Part shown: positions 1 to 12,204 of the stretch, one piece after another
Layout: every line of letters starts with the position of its first letter
How positions within the stretch are numbered: the stretch's first letter is position 1
NCBI GenBank assembly: GCA_944472155.2
Contig: OX235273.1
Location: 30,105,204-30,169,203 of the forward strand
DNA length: 64,000 nt
Direction: 5' to 3'
Origin: Trichobilharzia szidati
Taxonomy: Eukaryota; Platyhelminthes; Trematoda; Strigeidida; Schistosomatidae
Position numbers and translations under genes: made by a program
Notes under the pieces: generated by a model
What the model was told of the DNA's origin: nothing
The model's input: the letters and a program-made list of their open reading frames with translations, nothing else
Database searches by the model: none

Positions 1-165
1 TCATGGCTTCAAATTCAAGTGGATGCGTACCGCTAGAAAGTCTCAAAGTGGGACGAAACAGCTATCCAGTACTTCGAGGCTTTCCAACGGTTCTCTAACT
101 GATGTCAACTTGTGTTCAAACCTGTAATATCAAATTGTCATTGGTTCATGTTTGTTTGAATGAGT
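1..165 (+). mobile_element. SM-alpha-like SINE, left end cut by window
   Basis: This is the right part of a tRNA-derived SINE. A decayed hammerhead core is visible at about 31-59, ending in GGACGAAAC (51-59), followed by CTATCCAGTACTTC. The tail (TTTCCAACGGTTCTCTAAC) matches the copy at 59.4 kb almost word for word. The universally conserved CUGAUGA box reads CTAGAAA, so self-cleavage is unlikely. Assignment to SM-alpha is from memory of that family; the match between the copies in this window is seen directly. Confidence 0.75.
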
Positions 166-1537
166 ATATGTATGATGTTTCCTTTGTGGAAAATACATCA
201 GTTCACATGTGAAAAAAATGACTGAGTAAGTTTTTTTCTCGTCGGTCTCCCTCCATAGAATCTGCCATATAGGTGATAAGTCTATCCGTTCTCTCCCATT
301 TATTTTACTCGATGTGGTTAAAATATGCAAGACTTTCAGAGGTCAGTCTTTCTTTATGTGAATGAAGGTGCTTTTCACAGAATTTCAACAGTGTTTAAAT
401 AGATGTTGCGCACACCTTCTATAGCATGCATTTCTACAGCTGATGTTTTTTCGAGGCTTTAACTTCATTTCTGCGTGGACGTTGAGTACACATTATTTGC
501 TCATTTGTGCTGCCCTTCAACTATCTACTCCTTTACCATATATAGCAAGCCTCAAATTTTGAAAATATTTTCGTATAGGCAGAGTTGCTTTGTGTCATTC
601 ACAGGAATATGTCTTCGAAACTAACCAAAGCTTTCTCTACAGAATTAAAGGGCTTGAAATAGGCGGAACAGCTTGAACCGTCTGTTTTGCGTACCACATC
701 GAGCACTACTAGTTGATGTGAGTGACATCCAACTACTCATATCTCAATCAGTAGTAAGGATTAGAATTGATTAAAATAACTAGTTACTTGTCAAACTACT
801 TTAACGAAGTCTTACAAATGAACCACACAACACTCCTTTTGTCTCACAACAGCTCATTCACGAATTGATTCTGATCATGTGAATAAAAATATTAATGACG
901 CATTCTGCTCGAAACGTTTTTTCAGTGTTACTAGAACACGGAATTGCCTAAACACGGAGTGCCTAAATAATAAGAAATCGATTCATGGTATATAATTGCG
1001 TTAACTGACATCAAATCCCTCCATGACTCTTTCCCTCACATGAAAGTGGTTTTTAATGTACATGGGAAAATGAACAAGCTAAGACTAAAATGCTCGTCAT
1101 GCTTAACATTTGTATACTTTGATTCTATTCCTGTAAACTATTGAGTTACAAATAGGAGACTCGTTTAGACTTTCCACCAATAATTTTAAGCTTATTTCTC
1201 GTGTTACTTCAAATGGCTAAGTAAAGTATATCATAAATGCCCAGAGCAACTCGTCTAACCTTGATGATATTCAAGGCTGCCTACCACTTTAAATGTGGTG
1301 AGTTCATTTTTTCGATTTATTCAGAAGAAAATGGTATCTAGTTATTCCTATGCAGTCAGAAATCAAGATAGAATTTCGTCCTATTCTGTACATACAGAAT
1401 TATTTATTGCGAACATATTTCGACCAATGAAATATTACGCAAACTAAGAAAATGAGAAGGCATAATTTATCCGAAACGTGTAGTGTATTTGCGCAACGCA
1501 TTTCAGACAAACTGACCACACACGAACTTGTCATTTA
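166..1537. other. AT-rich intergenic stretch
   Basis: No coding region, RNA gene or known repeat recognised. Short open frames here have no signal peptide, no family motif and no convincing splice context. Confidence 0.5.
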
Positions 1538-1713
1538 CCATTATGGGTAAAATTTATTTTGATCAAGTCTCACAGTGCAATACAGTAATATTTCAGTAAT
1601 GTATATATTGGATTGATATGATTATGAGCAATAAATGGTGCTCGAAACGTCATCATTAAATATTACTGTATAACACTGTGAGACTTTATCAAAATAAATA
1701 TTACTCATGATGG
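1538..1713. repeat. Imperfect inverted repeat, 56-bp arms
   Basis: Arm 1 (1538-1593) is the near-perfect reverse complement of arm 2 (1658-1713). The loop is 64 nt and contains GTGCTCGAAACGTCATC. The shared core of the arms contains AGTCTCACAGTG. The loop motif GAAACGTCATC resembles the 3' untranslated motif next to the Penelope-like remnant at 16.1 kb. It could be a MITE or a Penelope-element end. A related sequence in the opposite orientation is at 21.33-21.45 kb. Confidence 0.7.
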
Positions 1714-4038
1714 AGTTATAATCTATCACAGTGCACAAACTTTTCATTTACTTTTACACAGATCAACACAGACCATCAATAAATACAATATAAGTTCAAT
1801 TGTCAAAAGTTCAAGGTAATGCATCAGAGGTAGGAAAATCACGTAAAAACATTGGATTAGAAAAAGAAGAAAAAAAGGGCGACAATGTTTATAAGTAAAT
1901 TCAGCCCTCGTTCTACAGTTGGATTACCAAAGAATGTTCAGAGGAATGACCAGAAGTAGTTTATTTGTTTATCAACCTTATATATCTGAGTGTATTTCCA
2001 ATAGTGCATATATCCCTGTATGTGGAGTACTCAGCTGAAGATTTCTGCGAAAATTTGATGAATTAATTAAATCTTGCTTTGTTAACCTTTGTTGCTTGTC
2101 TTAAATGACTAGTGATTCTTTTAACACAAAATAGATTTAAGCCCTTTTGTATCTAAGGTTTCAATGAATTTACGTGTGTGACTCAAACTTGTTTCAGAGA
2201 TATGTTTAAGCCATTACAGAAATTAACCAAGGATGTGCATTGCCACAGATTATGTTGGGCATCTTTTTTCAGGATTAATTAGGGTAGGTACCAAGACAAT
2301 GTCAAACCTAAGACTATTGTACAGTTAAGTGAACGAATTCGCCGAATAGAAACTCTTTGCTTAACTGTTTATTCTTATGTTTTCTATCGTAGTCGCAAAC
2401 ATGAAGCAGCAGTGGCAGGAAAACATTAATTATTTTTGCGACCTCAATTCACGTGGAATACTTCTACAGAGATTCTATCCCTATATCTAACCACAGCGAT
2501 GGGCACTTGTACCCACCCCTCAGTAGCCACCGAACGTATTAACCAGAAAATGTAAAATCTCCTGATTAATCGTAGGTCTTCCTCATAATTATACTGTTCC
2601 AGTGGTTCAAGTTGTTTTGGGCATGCAATTAAGCGGCTTCATCTGTAGGTTCGAGAACGTTTACCACTTTGATGCGGTTATGGTGTAATGAAATGCATAA
2701 AACGTTTATTACCATCACACTTAGTGGATACATGATATCGAACTAACGCTAACAAAGTCTTGAGAGTTATGAACCCAGTTGTGAATTCGTTGTCCTCACA
2801 CCATGCTTAACGGTAATTTAATAGGCGATACTGAAAAACAGAAAAACGGAATCAGAGACATATAAATAACCGTGTTTTCACGATCAACTTGGTCTTCACC
2901 ATTGTTCCTTCTATGGAAACAGTAGGTTATATATATAATGAACTGATAAATGAGTGTGTACAGATTGCTTTTCCCTTGTCTTCTTGAAAGGACTTATTCT
3001 AACACACACCATGAACGTACTCGCTTTTCCACAATAAGATGTATTGGCATAACGTCCGCGGTGGGTGTAATCCTATCAAAACTCTTCCCAGCGTCATTTT
3101 AGCACCAGATTGTTCTTGTATGAACTGTAGGTAGGTTTTCATAGGATTCTAGATTCATACAAACTGTCCCGAAAAGCTGATATTTACTCAGGCTTTTTAT
3201 TAAGAATTACGCAAATATCTCAGGCTTTTCCAACAACACTATGCAATCAGATATTTTCACTGCGAGTTGAAATTACAGATTCAGCAGCACATTTTCCTTG
3301 GATTCGGTTTTCTGCCATCACTTTCATTTGTGTCAACGACTCCCTACAGTTTTTAATTCCCTTACCCCATGGCCTCCTCCATGATACTCTCAGTCATGCG
3401 ATGACACGACTCTCATTCGGGACCCTTAGAGTGCTAAAATGAGCAAAACACAAATCATTGCAGGAAAGCTTGAGATAGAAAATTTTTTGTTGCTTGTGAC
3501 TGCTTTCATTCATCATCAGTTTGAATATCATTCAGCCATGTTATCTAAAAATGTCCCCCAGCTTTACACAAGGGTCTCAATTATTCGAAGGCTGGTCACT
3601 TGTCTTCTCAGGTTTGGTAAGCTGCAAGAAGTAACAGGATCTTTTTCTTCTTTTTGGGCTAAATCAACAAGAGGTACCAATATCTCAATTTATGTTGGTG
3701 TCTGAAATGAAGATTGAACCGCGTGTCGAGCTGCATTGCACAGACAACAGCAGTTATAAAAGTAGAATCATCAAACAGAACTCTTTGTCATTAACGCATC
3801 ATGAAACCAACTAATTCAGTGCGACAAAATATACTACTCAAATCAAGTGTTAGTACGAAGATATCATTTTGGATAATAATCCAGAGTTGATGGAAGAGAA
3901 ACGTGTGCATAAATCTAGAATATTAATGTCAATAAACGTAACGTTTGCTTTGACTTACAGAATTTTCACTAAGTTTGGTAGTCTCATAGTTCAAACAGAA
4001 AATATTTACTTTGTCATGTCTCTAGTTACCATTCTCAC
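1714..4038. other. Intergenic, nothing assigned
   Basis: AT-rich sequence. An 88-residue open frame at 3439-3705 has no recognisable motif and was not accepted as a gene. Nothing else is supported. Confidence 0.45.
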
Positions 4039-4257
4039 ATGTCATTTCGTTTTTTGCTTTTTCTGTTTACCTTACATGTGTTCTGTACTGTGTCACAAGG
4101 ATCTCTTATTTCCTCCCTTAGCAAAACGATCTCATCAGCATTCTTGGAGAATACATTCCACACCATAAAACAGAGACAGGATCTTGTCAGTAGCATACGC
4201 CACATTACTTATGAGATTTTAGCTGGCCGTGGACTACTGAAGACAGTTTTACTATGA
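4039..4257 (+). CDS. Possible small secreted peptide (72 aa)
   Basis: Single open frame of 72 residues beginning MSFRFLLFLFTLHVF. It has a basic n-region, a long hydrophobic core and a plausible signal-peptidase site after about residue 20-21. The predicted mature part (about 51 residues) is polar to amphipathic, rich in Ser, Leu and Ile, without cysteines, and ends LLKTVLL. A polyadenylation hexamer AATAAA lies 209 bases downstream at 4466-4471. No family is recognised. Small secreted peptides of this form are common in parasitic flatworms, but a chance open frame in AT-rich DNA is also possible. No clear TATA box was found and there is no paralogue in the window. Confidence 0.3.
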   Translation: MSFRFLLFLFTLHVFCTVSQGSLISSLSKTISSAFLENTFHTIKQRQDLVSSIRHITYEILAGRGLLKTVLL

Positions 4258-4465
4258 ATATGAATATGCCATGTACCTAGTTAGTGTTCACGTCAACTAA
4301 ATCTGGGTAACAAGAACAATTGCGGTCTCCATTAGTCTTCAACTAACCATATGAACCACTAGTATCTATCGCATCGCACAATCCCCACTACTTCTCATGT
4401 TTTTATCTGCATTAGCTCTGTATATCTTCATTTATTTAGAACATTATTGATGAACTTGATGTGAA

Positions 4466-4471
4466 AATAAA
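4466..4471 (+). terminator. AATAAA polyadenylation hexamer
   Basis: Perfect AATAAA 209 bases after the stop of the possible secreted peptide frame. Such hexamers are frequent by chance in AT-rich DNA, so the link is tentative. Confidence 0.25.
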
Positions 4472-5682
4472 CCACTCCGTATAAAATGTATCAGTCCTAA
4501 TTAGTATCCAACCCAGTAATTTCATAAAAACTGCAGACTTGGTGGAATAAAAGTCCTTTAAATACAAGTTATAATTGCAAAAATCTTATCGATATTTATC
4601 TCTTCATCTTGATCACTTTTCTGAAGATATTCCAACTAGTTTCACCAAAGAAATGTGGGAAATACTTATTTCACTACTGCTGAAAAAGCCAAGTATGTAA
4701 ACTCTGTGAAACTAATCAGTACCTTGAATTTGTAGCTGAATTTCTAATTCATTTAGTGATGACGCCAAAATGGATTGCAAATCAAAACTATTTACATATT
4801 GAAATTACATCCAGTTGACAATTGAATTCAGGGAGAAAATCTCTATGCTTCTATAAACTTACTACAAAGAACTTCAAGTACGTTTTACAGATCGACAAGA
4901 CGTTACTTTCTTTGTCTCAATATCATGCTACTTGTCCACTCTGCATTCTGACTTTTCCATGTACACATTCATTCTCGTGACAGTGGCATTTAAATTTTAT
5001 TGTTGGTTATTCTCCAAATAGTTTAAAGCATATCTATTTTCTACAAGTGTATTACTCAGTACTTTACTATCATTATTATTGTCCTTATTATTAATATTAG
5101 TGTCAGACAGCTATACACATACTCAAGACCCCTTTAAAAATCTACTTAAACCTGTGTTGAATCGAAAGAGGCAAAAATGTGAGAATTTCCGTCCTATCCT
5201 GACCAAGTAAACTCTCTGTCAATAATTATTTTTAATTAACCTGTTTCCTGCTTGACGAGTCAGTGCATCGGTGGTAAGATGTTTGTCACTCATGGCTCAC
5301 GTTGTATGAGTTTCGATCCTTCGCTGACGCACTACTAAACGTCGCTTAGTCGCCAGGTGGGTGGGTGTGAGACTAGCAGCCTTAACCTGTATATCGTGAA
5401 GAATAACACCACTGCTAAGGAAACCTGTAAGCTTAATGCCCACTGTTACACGCGGAAAGCGAACAAATGGAAAAAAATTATTCCTTGATGACTTGGGAAA
5501 AATAGAGTAAACTACTTTCATTGTAATTCATTCTTCCAAGTTGTTACCCTGATGAAGTGGTGTACAGAATAAGTTTTCTACATAAATTGGTTATACGTCT
5601 TCATCGCGGTTACACATTACAACATTTTCGTCCACATACATCAAAATATAAATAACCGCAGTGGTCGAATCATTCCTGAAGA
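4472..5682. other. Intergenic, nothing firmly assigned
   Basis: AT-rich. At about 5255-5330 there is a weak tRNA-like stretch with a B-box-like GAGTTTCGATCC, which may be a worn SINE head. Otherwise nothing is recognised. Confidence 0.4.
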
Positions 5683-7365
5683 TTATAAAGGAAACACTGG
5701 GCTGAACACTTCAAAAGACTCCTAAATCAACTACCGCCTACAACGCGCCCAACAATACAAACAACGGAGGCAGAGCTGCCAGTGAACATCAACCCCCCGA
5801 CGAAATCAGAAGTCCTGAAGGCAATCAAGATGCTAAAAGCTGGAAAAGCAGCAGGACCAGATGGAATCATCGCAGAAGCGTTGAAAATGGACCCAGAGAC
5901 AACAGTGGACTTGATGACGCCACTACTGGAGAAGGTGTGGAAAGAAGGCAAAGTACCCGAAGATTGGAAGAAAGGATACTTATTCAAACTACCAAAGAAA
6001 GGAGACTTACGTCAATGCAAGATCTGCTGCGGAATCATGCTCCTGTCCATCCCAAGCAAAATACTAAGCCGCATCATCCTGAAGCGAATCAAACAAGCCA
6101 TGGATGAAAACCTTCGACAGAGTGGGTTCAGGAGAAACAGGTCATGTATTGATCAAATTGCCACACTACGGATCACCACTGAACAGAGCTTGAAATGGCA
6201 GTCACCTCTTTATCTCAACTTCTTCGGCATTGAAAAACCTTCGACAGCGATGATCGAGAGGTGATTTGGAAACTACTACGCCACTATGGGGTGCCACCGA
6301 CAATTATACATCTCATCCAACAGCTGTACGACAATGCTGCATGCCAAGTAATCCACAACGGGAAACTTACGGAACCCTTCGAAGTGAAGACGGGAGTGAG
6401 ACAAGGCTGCCTGCTGTCTACAATGATTTTCTTGATTGCAGTAGACTGGATAATGCGACAAACAGCAGGTAATGAGGAAACAGGCATAAAATGGACACAC
6501 ACAAAAAACTTGGAGGATCTCGACTTCGCCGATGATATATTTCTGATTTCCCACAAACTGGTAGATATGCAAGTGAAAAGCAACAAGTTGGCGATAGAAA
6601 AAGCATCAAAGATGTGAAGGACTTCAGGTAAACATAGATAAAACAGAGGTGATGAAGATTCCTGGCCAACACCAACAGCAACAACAACAACAGACAACAA
6701 TCAGCATGAATGGGAGGAACCTGAAAGAAACAATCTCCTTTACCTACCTGGGAAGCGTCGTTTCAACTACAGGTGGAACTGACGAGGATATCAAAGCAAG
6801 AATCGGAAAGGCAAGACAGGCTTTCACTACTCTCAAGTCTGTGTGAAGGTCAACAGCACTCAGCATCAAAAATAAGATCCGGATTTTCAACTCCAATGTG
6901 AAGTCAGTCAGTGCTACTATACGGATCAGAGACTTGCACTGTGCGTCATAAAGAGCATCTCAAACAAACTACAGACCTTCATTAACAGTTGTCTCCGCTC
7001 AATACTCAAGATAAGATGGCCGGCCAGAAAAGATCAGCAACAGGGATCTCTGGGAGCGAACCAACCAGGAACCGATTGCGAAACAAATATGCAGGAAGAA
7101 ATGGAGATGGATTGGCTGACCATACTCTGAGGAAACCATCAAGTGGCATCACTAGACAACCCCTTGAGTGGAAGCTGAAAGGGAAGCGGCGAGTTGGTCG
7201 TCAGTGCAAGAGTGACTTGGAGGAGGTCAAGTGAAGAGGAGATGAAAACGTGTGGGCAGACATGGAGCCAGGTGAAGACTCTAGCAGAGAACCGAACTCA
7301 ATGGAGACGCACGGCTGAAGCCTTATGTTCCTCTAGGAATTAAAGGATACAATAATAATTAAGGC
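5683..7365 (+). mobile_element. RTE/SR2-like non-LTR retrotransposon, 5' truncated
   Basis: Remnant of a reverse transcriptase of the APE-type non-LTR class. Motifs in order are AAGPDGI (finger), LLSIPSKILSRIILKRI, SGFRRNRSCIDQIATLR, a worn FEKAFDS box (reads IEKPSTA), VRQGCLL, and the catalytic FADD at 6525-6536. The thumb region (GSVVSTTGGTDEDIKARIGKAR) follows, then a C-terminal part to a tail ending in ACAATAATAA. Reading runs through at least three frames (5782-6264, 6261-6617, 6649-6846 and 6989-7234), so it is dead. The endonuclease half is missing. Compared with the other copies it keeps the longest continuous finger-palm section. RTE naming rests on the AAGPDG/GFR..RSC.DQI pattern and the short AT-rich microsatellite tail. 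Confidence 0.9.
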
Positions 7366-8984
7366 TGTTTAAGTTGGAGCATAGAAGGAATCCACACTGC
7401 AATGTATGTTATTGATAAAGAATAGGAAAATGAAGAAAACAAGCTGTTATGAATTCCATAGATGACTTATCCATTCACTGTTTAACCGCGAAAAACACAA
7501 TTGCTTAAAGAATTTTCGCATTACATAAATTACCTCATGATCGTGAAACAGTAGATGGCCACGTCTGCTAATACAAACTCTGTGATAACTAGTGTGAACA
7601 TGCCTAGCACACCCTTAGTCCAATCATCACGAATATGTAAGTGACCAGATTTGAAGACCATAAATGACACCTGTGTAGGCAGGATATAAATTTTTTTTAA
7701 ATGACAAAAGAATAAATAAGTTGTAAATAAGAATCGATTGATAGATATCTACCAACTCTAAATACAAACTAAGGATTAGTTTCATTACTTAGTTTTGGCT
7801 ACAGCATGTACTTTTAATTTTTGTCTGATGATGATAAGTGGAATTCAGGCAGATAACGAGTCAGTCAGTGAGTCAGTCAGTTACTGTCTAATATCCACAC
7901 TTCAAACACTTCATATAAACGTACACAAAGCATTGATGAAGTTCGAACAAGTTATTGTTACATGGATAGAAATAACCAACAGAATTGTGGTGATGCATTA
8001 GCTGATCGCATGCACTCATGTATGTTTCTATCGAAGCCCTACATATATGGGTAGGTCCCAACAGTTTGAACAGACGTGAAGGTGTGATGTTAGCTGATGC
8101 ATGGTAAATCCTGATTAATAAATAAAAGATGGATATGTATCACTAATTAATCATATCTGTCTATATCTTCTTATGGAGAGGCTGGCAAATGTTGAACAAC
8201 TGTTTACCCATACACACATACACACACCACTGCATACTGCATATACACATATACTTTCAGATTCAGTTATCTACGACCACGAACTTCTAGTTGAACGTAA
8301 TCTGACAAAAAGAACACTCTGTTTAAAGTGTTTAACGAAGGTAGACTAAAATTTGAAATTCTGAGGTCAACTTTTGATAACAACTCATACAATTTTGATT
8401 AGTTGCAGTTCATCATCAGCTGACATCAGTTATTACACGTGTTGATGTTTGTTTCATGACTCACATGATTGGAGAATTCTTAAAAAGACCTAGATGTCCT
8501 TTTTATACATATAAACCTCTGTTATGTGAATTTTTATTAATTTTCTTGAAGAAGTTCAGAGCAGTGTGCCGAACGAAACGTTGGAATTACTCGTTCAGCA
8601 AAAATACAGGTTTCGAGAGGGAGTGTAATCATGGTGTATAAGACAATATGAATACTTCAGAAAATAAACCAACAAATAGGGTAGACTAGACAAAAGTTCA
8701 AGGTTGATATTGACGACAATAATAATGATTGTAAAATAATAACGATGATGTGGTGTAAACTAAAAAGTACTTCTGGTGAATGATCGTCAAATAATAGGAA
8801 TATTGAATTTAGTGAAGTGGAATAAACAGGATTTTGTAAATACGATAACAAGTTAGAAAAGCTCCGCTTAAACCCACTGTAACAAAATCATAAAAAAGGT
8901 CATAAAATCATAAGAGGTCAAAAAATGAACGTTTGTCAATGAAAAAAAGGAATGGAAGAAGAAGAAAAGAAAATTTTGATAAGA
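7366..8984. other. Intergenic, nothing assigned
   Basis: AT-rich with simple (CAGT)-type runs near 7863-7880. A motif ACGAAACGTTGG at about 8573-8584 resembles sequence seen downstream of GIY-YIG Penelope-like elements, but no coding remnant adjoins it on the same strand. Confidence 0.4.
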
Positions 8985-9240
8985 GTTTAAAGTGTTGGCC
9001 TTATTGTAGGCCAAGGTAAACAAAGTGGTTGAACATACGTCTTCTGAATACAAAGAGTCGGTTTTCTGGCATTGATTTCAACCACTTCAGCTACTGATAG
9101 AAGACGTAGTCGAGCTCCCCTAGATAGATTACCAGGAAGGCGGTTAATAATTGAGAATGCCTGGTCAAGTATTATCGAGTGTCCACTATCTACCAAATGG
9201 GCTAAGACTACACTATTTACGCCTTTGGTTACCTATTTAC
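8985..9240 (-). mobile_element. Penelope-like element remnant: GIY-YIG C-terminal part
   Basis: Minus-strand translation reads KGVNSVVLAHLVDSGH, then QAFSIINR and ARLRLLSVAEVVEIN, and ends in LCIQKTYVQPLCLPWP. This order (HL-DSGH, then R--L--AE--EI, then LC-Q------LPW) matches the plus-strand GIY-YIG fragment at 9535-9955 and the C-terminal nuclease of Penelope-like elements. The GIY-YIG motif itself is missing, so this is the distal half only. It diverges from the 9.6-kb copy, sitting head to head with it across about 300 bases. Confidence 0.65.
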
Positions 9241-9534
9241 TCAACCATACAGATATATGTTCACGTGCACCATGGATAAAGCCCTCTGAGTACGGTCAAT
9301 CTAACTAGCTCCACATGATCAGTTCAATTCATAGATACACATTGATGAAGCCATCTTTGATAATTTATCCTTGACTCACTGTGTTGTTATTGGATTATTT
9401 GAGAAGTTGAGTACCAGTTTAGCTGCAGGAAATGTTCTCTCTACTTCTCTGTTAAGTCGACATTTTAGAATATCAACTGCAATTTCTCATTTGCAACTTA
9501 AATGAAGATACAAAGGTTTCTTATCTACGGTATC

Positions 9535-9955
9535 CATCTTTACCTTATCTCAACGTACTGACATATACTTTTAAGGAAGTTTAGGATAAGATACTGCTTT
9601 TGAGAACGTCAGTGTGTATTTATCAATTTACTTGCTCGTGTGGAGCAAGGTATATCGGCTGTACGCAACATCAAGTCCACAAAAGTACTCTGGAACACTG
9701 TCTAGTTTGTTTAACCAGGGAAGAAAGGAGGAATAACAGCAGCTCTATCGTCGAACACATTGTCACCTCCTGGCATCGAAGACCCTCGCATGAATGCTTC
9801 TCAGGGCTACACAGAGTCCCTCAACTTCGTACAAAGAGACTTCGCATACGCCATCTTCACATAGCTGAAGCATTAGCTATTCGAGATCTGAAACCGAACC
9901 TCTGCATTCAAAGGCGATACATACATTCACTCACCCCACCGTGGCCAGAGTAAAT
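9535..9955 (+). mobile_element. Penelope-like element remnant: GIY-YIG nuclease domain
   Basis: Open frame 9600-9953 reads VCIYQFTCSCGARYIGCT near its start, the typical CxCGxxYIG form of the GIY-YIG endonuclease at the C terminus of Penelope-like retroelements. Then follow SSIVEHIVTSWHRR (E-H helix), HLHIAEALAIRDLKPNLC and a TPPWPE end with a stop. The first residue has no ATG context, so it is an internal fragment and not a gene start. A stop at about 9573 separates it from upstream in-frame sequence. No reverse transcriptase domain is attached. Confidence 0.75.
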
Positions 9956-10419
9956 TTCTTACTATAATTTTGCTTCTTTTTATTGCTTTACTGCGTAAGT
10001 TCAATATTACTATTGTTATTACTACTAATATTTTATTATCATCATTATTGCCATCATCCATATTTTATTACCACTCTGTTACTCTTTATTAATAACATTG
10101 GTTTTTCATGCAGATTTTATGTAAAAACACTTTATCGCCTTTCCGATAGTTACTGTCCATTCTACACGAGCGTTCTGATAAGTCTTTTCCTCACACTTAT
10201 TATGTCATGCCGACTTCTGCCTCTTTTCTAACTTACAATTAGTCATCCTTTATAACACCTTACATTGTGTAATACATTTTTCGAGGACAAAGTTTACCAG
10301 TATCTAATTGGTCTAAAGAGTTCTTTGTTAAGTATAATTACGATTCTGTAGCTCATAAAAATGAATCTTCGAAAAGAAAATTTTCTTCCCTGTTTATGCC
10401 TCTTTCTCATCCTTCAGAA
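9956..10419. other. AT-rich filler
   Basis: Includes ATT/ATC-rich simple sequence at about 10010-10090. The 82-residue open frame at 9983-10231 is Leu/Phe-rich because of this composition and is not accepted as a gene. Confidence 0.45.
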
Positions 10420-11270
10420 GCATTGAAAAGTTGATCTCGAGATCGCAAAGGATTTGGGGTAGACTGTGCAGAGCGAGAAGATGAGCATACATCGTTCGAT
10501 AAGTAGACTCTGGAAGATATTGATTTCGTGGACGAATTACGTCTAATAATACATAAACTGGAAGACTTTCAGGAGAAAGTCAGAATTGGAAGCAGCAAGG
10601 ACAGGACTTCAACTGAGAAGGAAAAGTTAATGCAGGCAACTTCAGTAAGCACCAATCACATCCTCTGTTTATCTAGGTAGCATGGTTTCAACCTCGGGCG
10701 GTTACATGGATGACGATGTTAATACCAGAATTGGAAAGGCAACGCAGACCTTGATCAAGCTAAAGTCAGTGTATAAATCTCCCGAATTCATTACCAACAA
10801 AACAAAATATTTGGTTTTTCTTCTGTGTGGGTCAAACATTTGGTGTGTGCATCACGGGAAACACTTCTAACCGGCTGCAGACTTCCGTCAACAGCTTCCT
10901 TCACTCTATATTGAAGATCGAATGACCAGAAACAATTAGCAACAAGAAACTATGAGAAGAAACATGTACCTAGTGTTCAACAGCACTGCAGAAGAAAATG
11001 GATATGGATAAGTCCCACGCGGAGAGGAATGTCAAATGAAATCGCACATCGGACTCTGGGGTGAAATCCGAATGAGGAACGATGAGTGGGCCATGAGTTT
11101 GAGAATGACAGAAGGGAGATAGTGCAGAGAGGAGATGAGAGATTGTAGGCCAGCTAAAGAGGACCGCAGAAAATAAGGCAAACCGGAGGTGAAATATTGA
11201 ATTCCTACATTACATTCGAAATCGAAAGGAAGAATAGTAATGATATAACAATAAGCTGTGCATCTTATTG
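10420..11270 (+). mobile_element. Degraded RTE-like fragment (palm to 3' end)
   Basis: The sequence TCTGGAAGATATTGATTTCG onward corresponds to the LEDLDFADD box with the catalytic site lost. It is followed by a thumb match in frame (MVSTSGGYMDDDVNTRIGKA at 10682) and a C-terminal region with the GAGGAGATGAGAG stretch shared with the copy at 57.1 kb. It is much more diverged than the 5.7- and 32.7-kb copies and resembles the 56-57-kb copy more closely, so it may belong to a second subfamily. Confidence 0.6.
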
Positions 11271-11929
11271 CTTGTTGAAAAGCAAAGAATCTTCGGTTTC
11301 GCGATAAGCTGTCGATTGCAAGAGTCAGTGGCGCTCGATTTTGAGAAATGAAAATCTCGTTCGGAGAATGGTATAAGATTAGTGGTTTTACTGATATGGA
11401 GATTTTCAAGGTGAAAATATGAATACCGACCTGATAATTCAAACAGTCGAAACGAAATGAATAGCAGAAAGAGAAGCTTTCATTAAAATGGTTTACCATA
11501 CCAGTCAGTGTGTTGACACTGAAAATAATTTACCCACCAGAAAGACTTCCATAAACATTCCTATTCTAGCGATGATGAAAGCGACCTAAAATTGAAATGA
11601 ACCGTCAAAGTAAGGACAGTGTGAACAGGACAAATTCGAATAATAATCGAATGAAATGAAAGTTGTACTCATTTTTGGATGGAAAGTGACATTCTGCGAT
11701 ATATTAAGTCGTGAAAATAATCAACAGTATGTTTCAATTTTCTTTTCCTGTGATAACGAGTTTCATTAGCTATGAGGTCGGCTATAATACCCAACTTTCC
11801 CTCTGTTATGGACTAAATGATGGCTATTAAATTATGCGAGGGATAATGCCTCGACGAGGAATACAAAAACATGAGAGGCAGACACATTGGCAACAAAATA
11901 GCTAATAACCTACTGTTCACCGAAAATGA
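11271..11929. other. Intergenic, nothing assigned
   Basis: No motif recognised. A 155-residue minus-strand open frame (11032-11499) partly overlaps the RTE remnant in antisense and shows no family features. Confidence 0.4.
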
Positions 11930-12050
11930 AGAATCAGGTTTCGCTGGACGTCAGTTTCGGTTTCCTCAGCAGAACAGGCCCATCAGCATTCGAACTCAGG
12001 ATTTTCATTTTATGAAACAGGCTCGTATACCACTGTCACTGGTATAGGAT
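11930..12050 (-). mobile_element. SM-alpha-like SINE, decayed
   Basis: On the minus strand a tRNA-like head shows an A-box-like CAGTGGTATACGAG and a B-box-like GAGTTCGAATGC. It is followed by CTGCTGAG and CGAAACTGACGTCCAGC, the worn equivalents of the hammerhead core and cleavage region seen in the 59.4-kb copy. Orientation is opposite to the neighbouring copy at 12.2 kb. Confidence 0.5.
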
Positions 12051-12204
12051 AAAACGGAACATCAATTCTCTTTTCTGCGGGTTGGTGATATATGCAGTGC
12101 AACCACCAGCCAAGGTTATCTGTTGGCAACTATTGTCACTCTCGGCTTGGTGAACCTAACTGGAATCTAATTCTAGAGAGACGCTGGAATTCATCAGCCA
12201 TCAT

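Noticed and set aside
5255..5330. tRNA-like sequence with GAGTTTCGATCC
   Set aside because: Only a B-box-like match; no cloverleaf and no SINE tail recognised.
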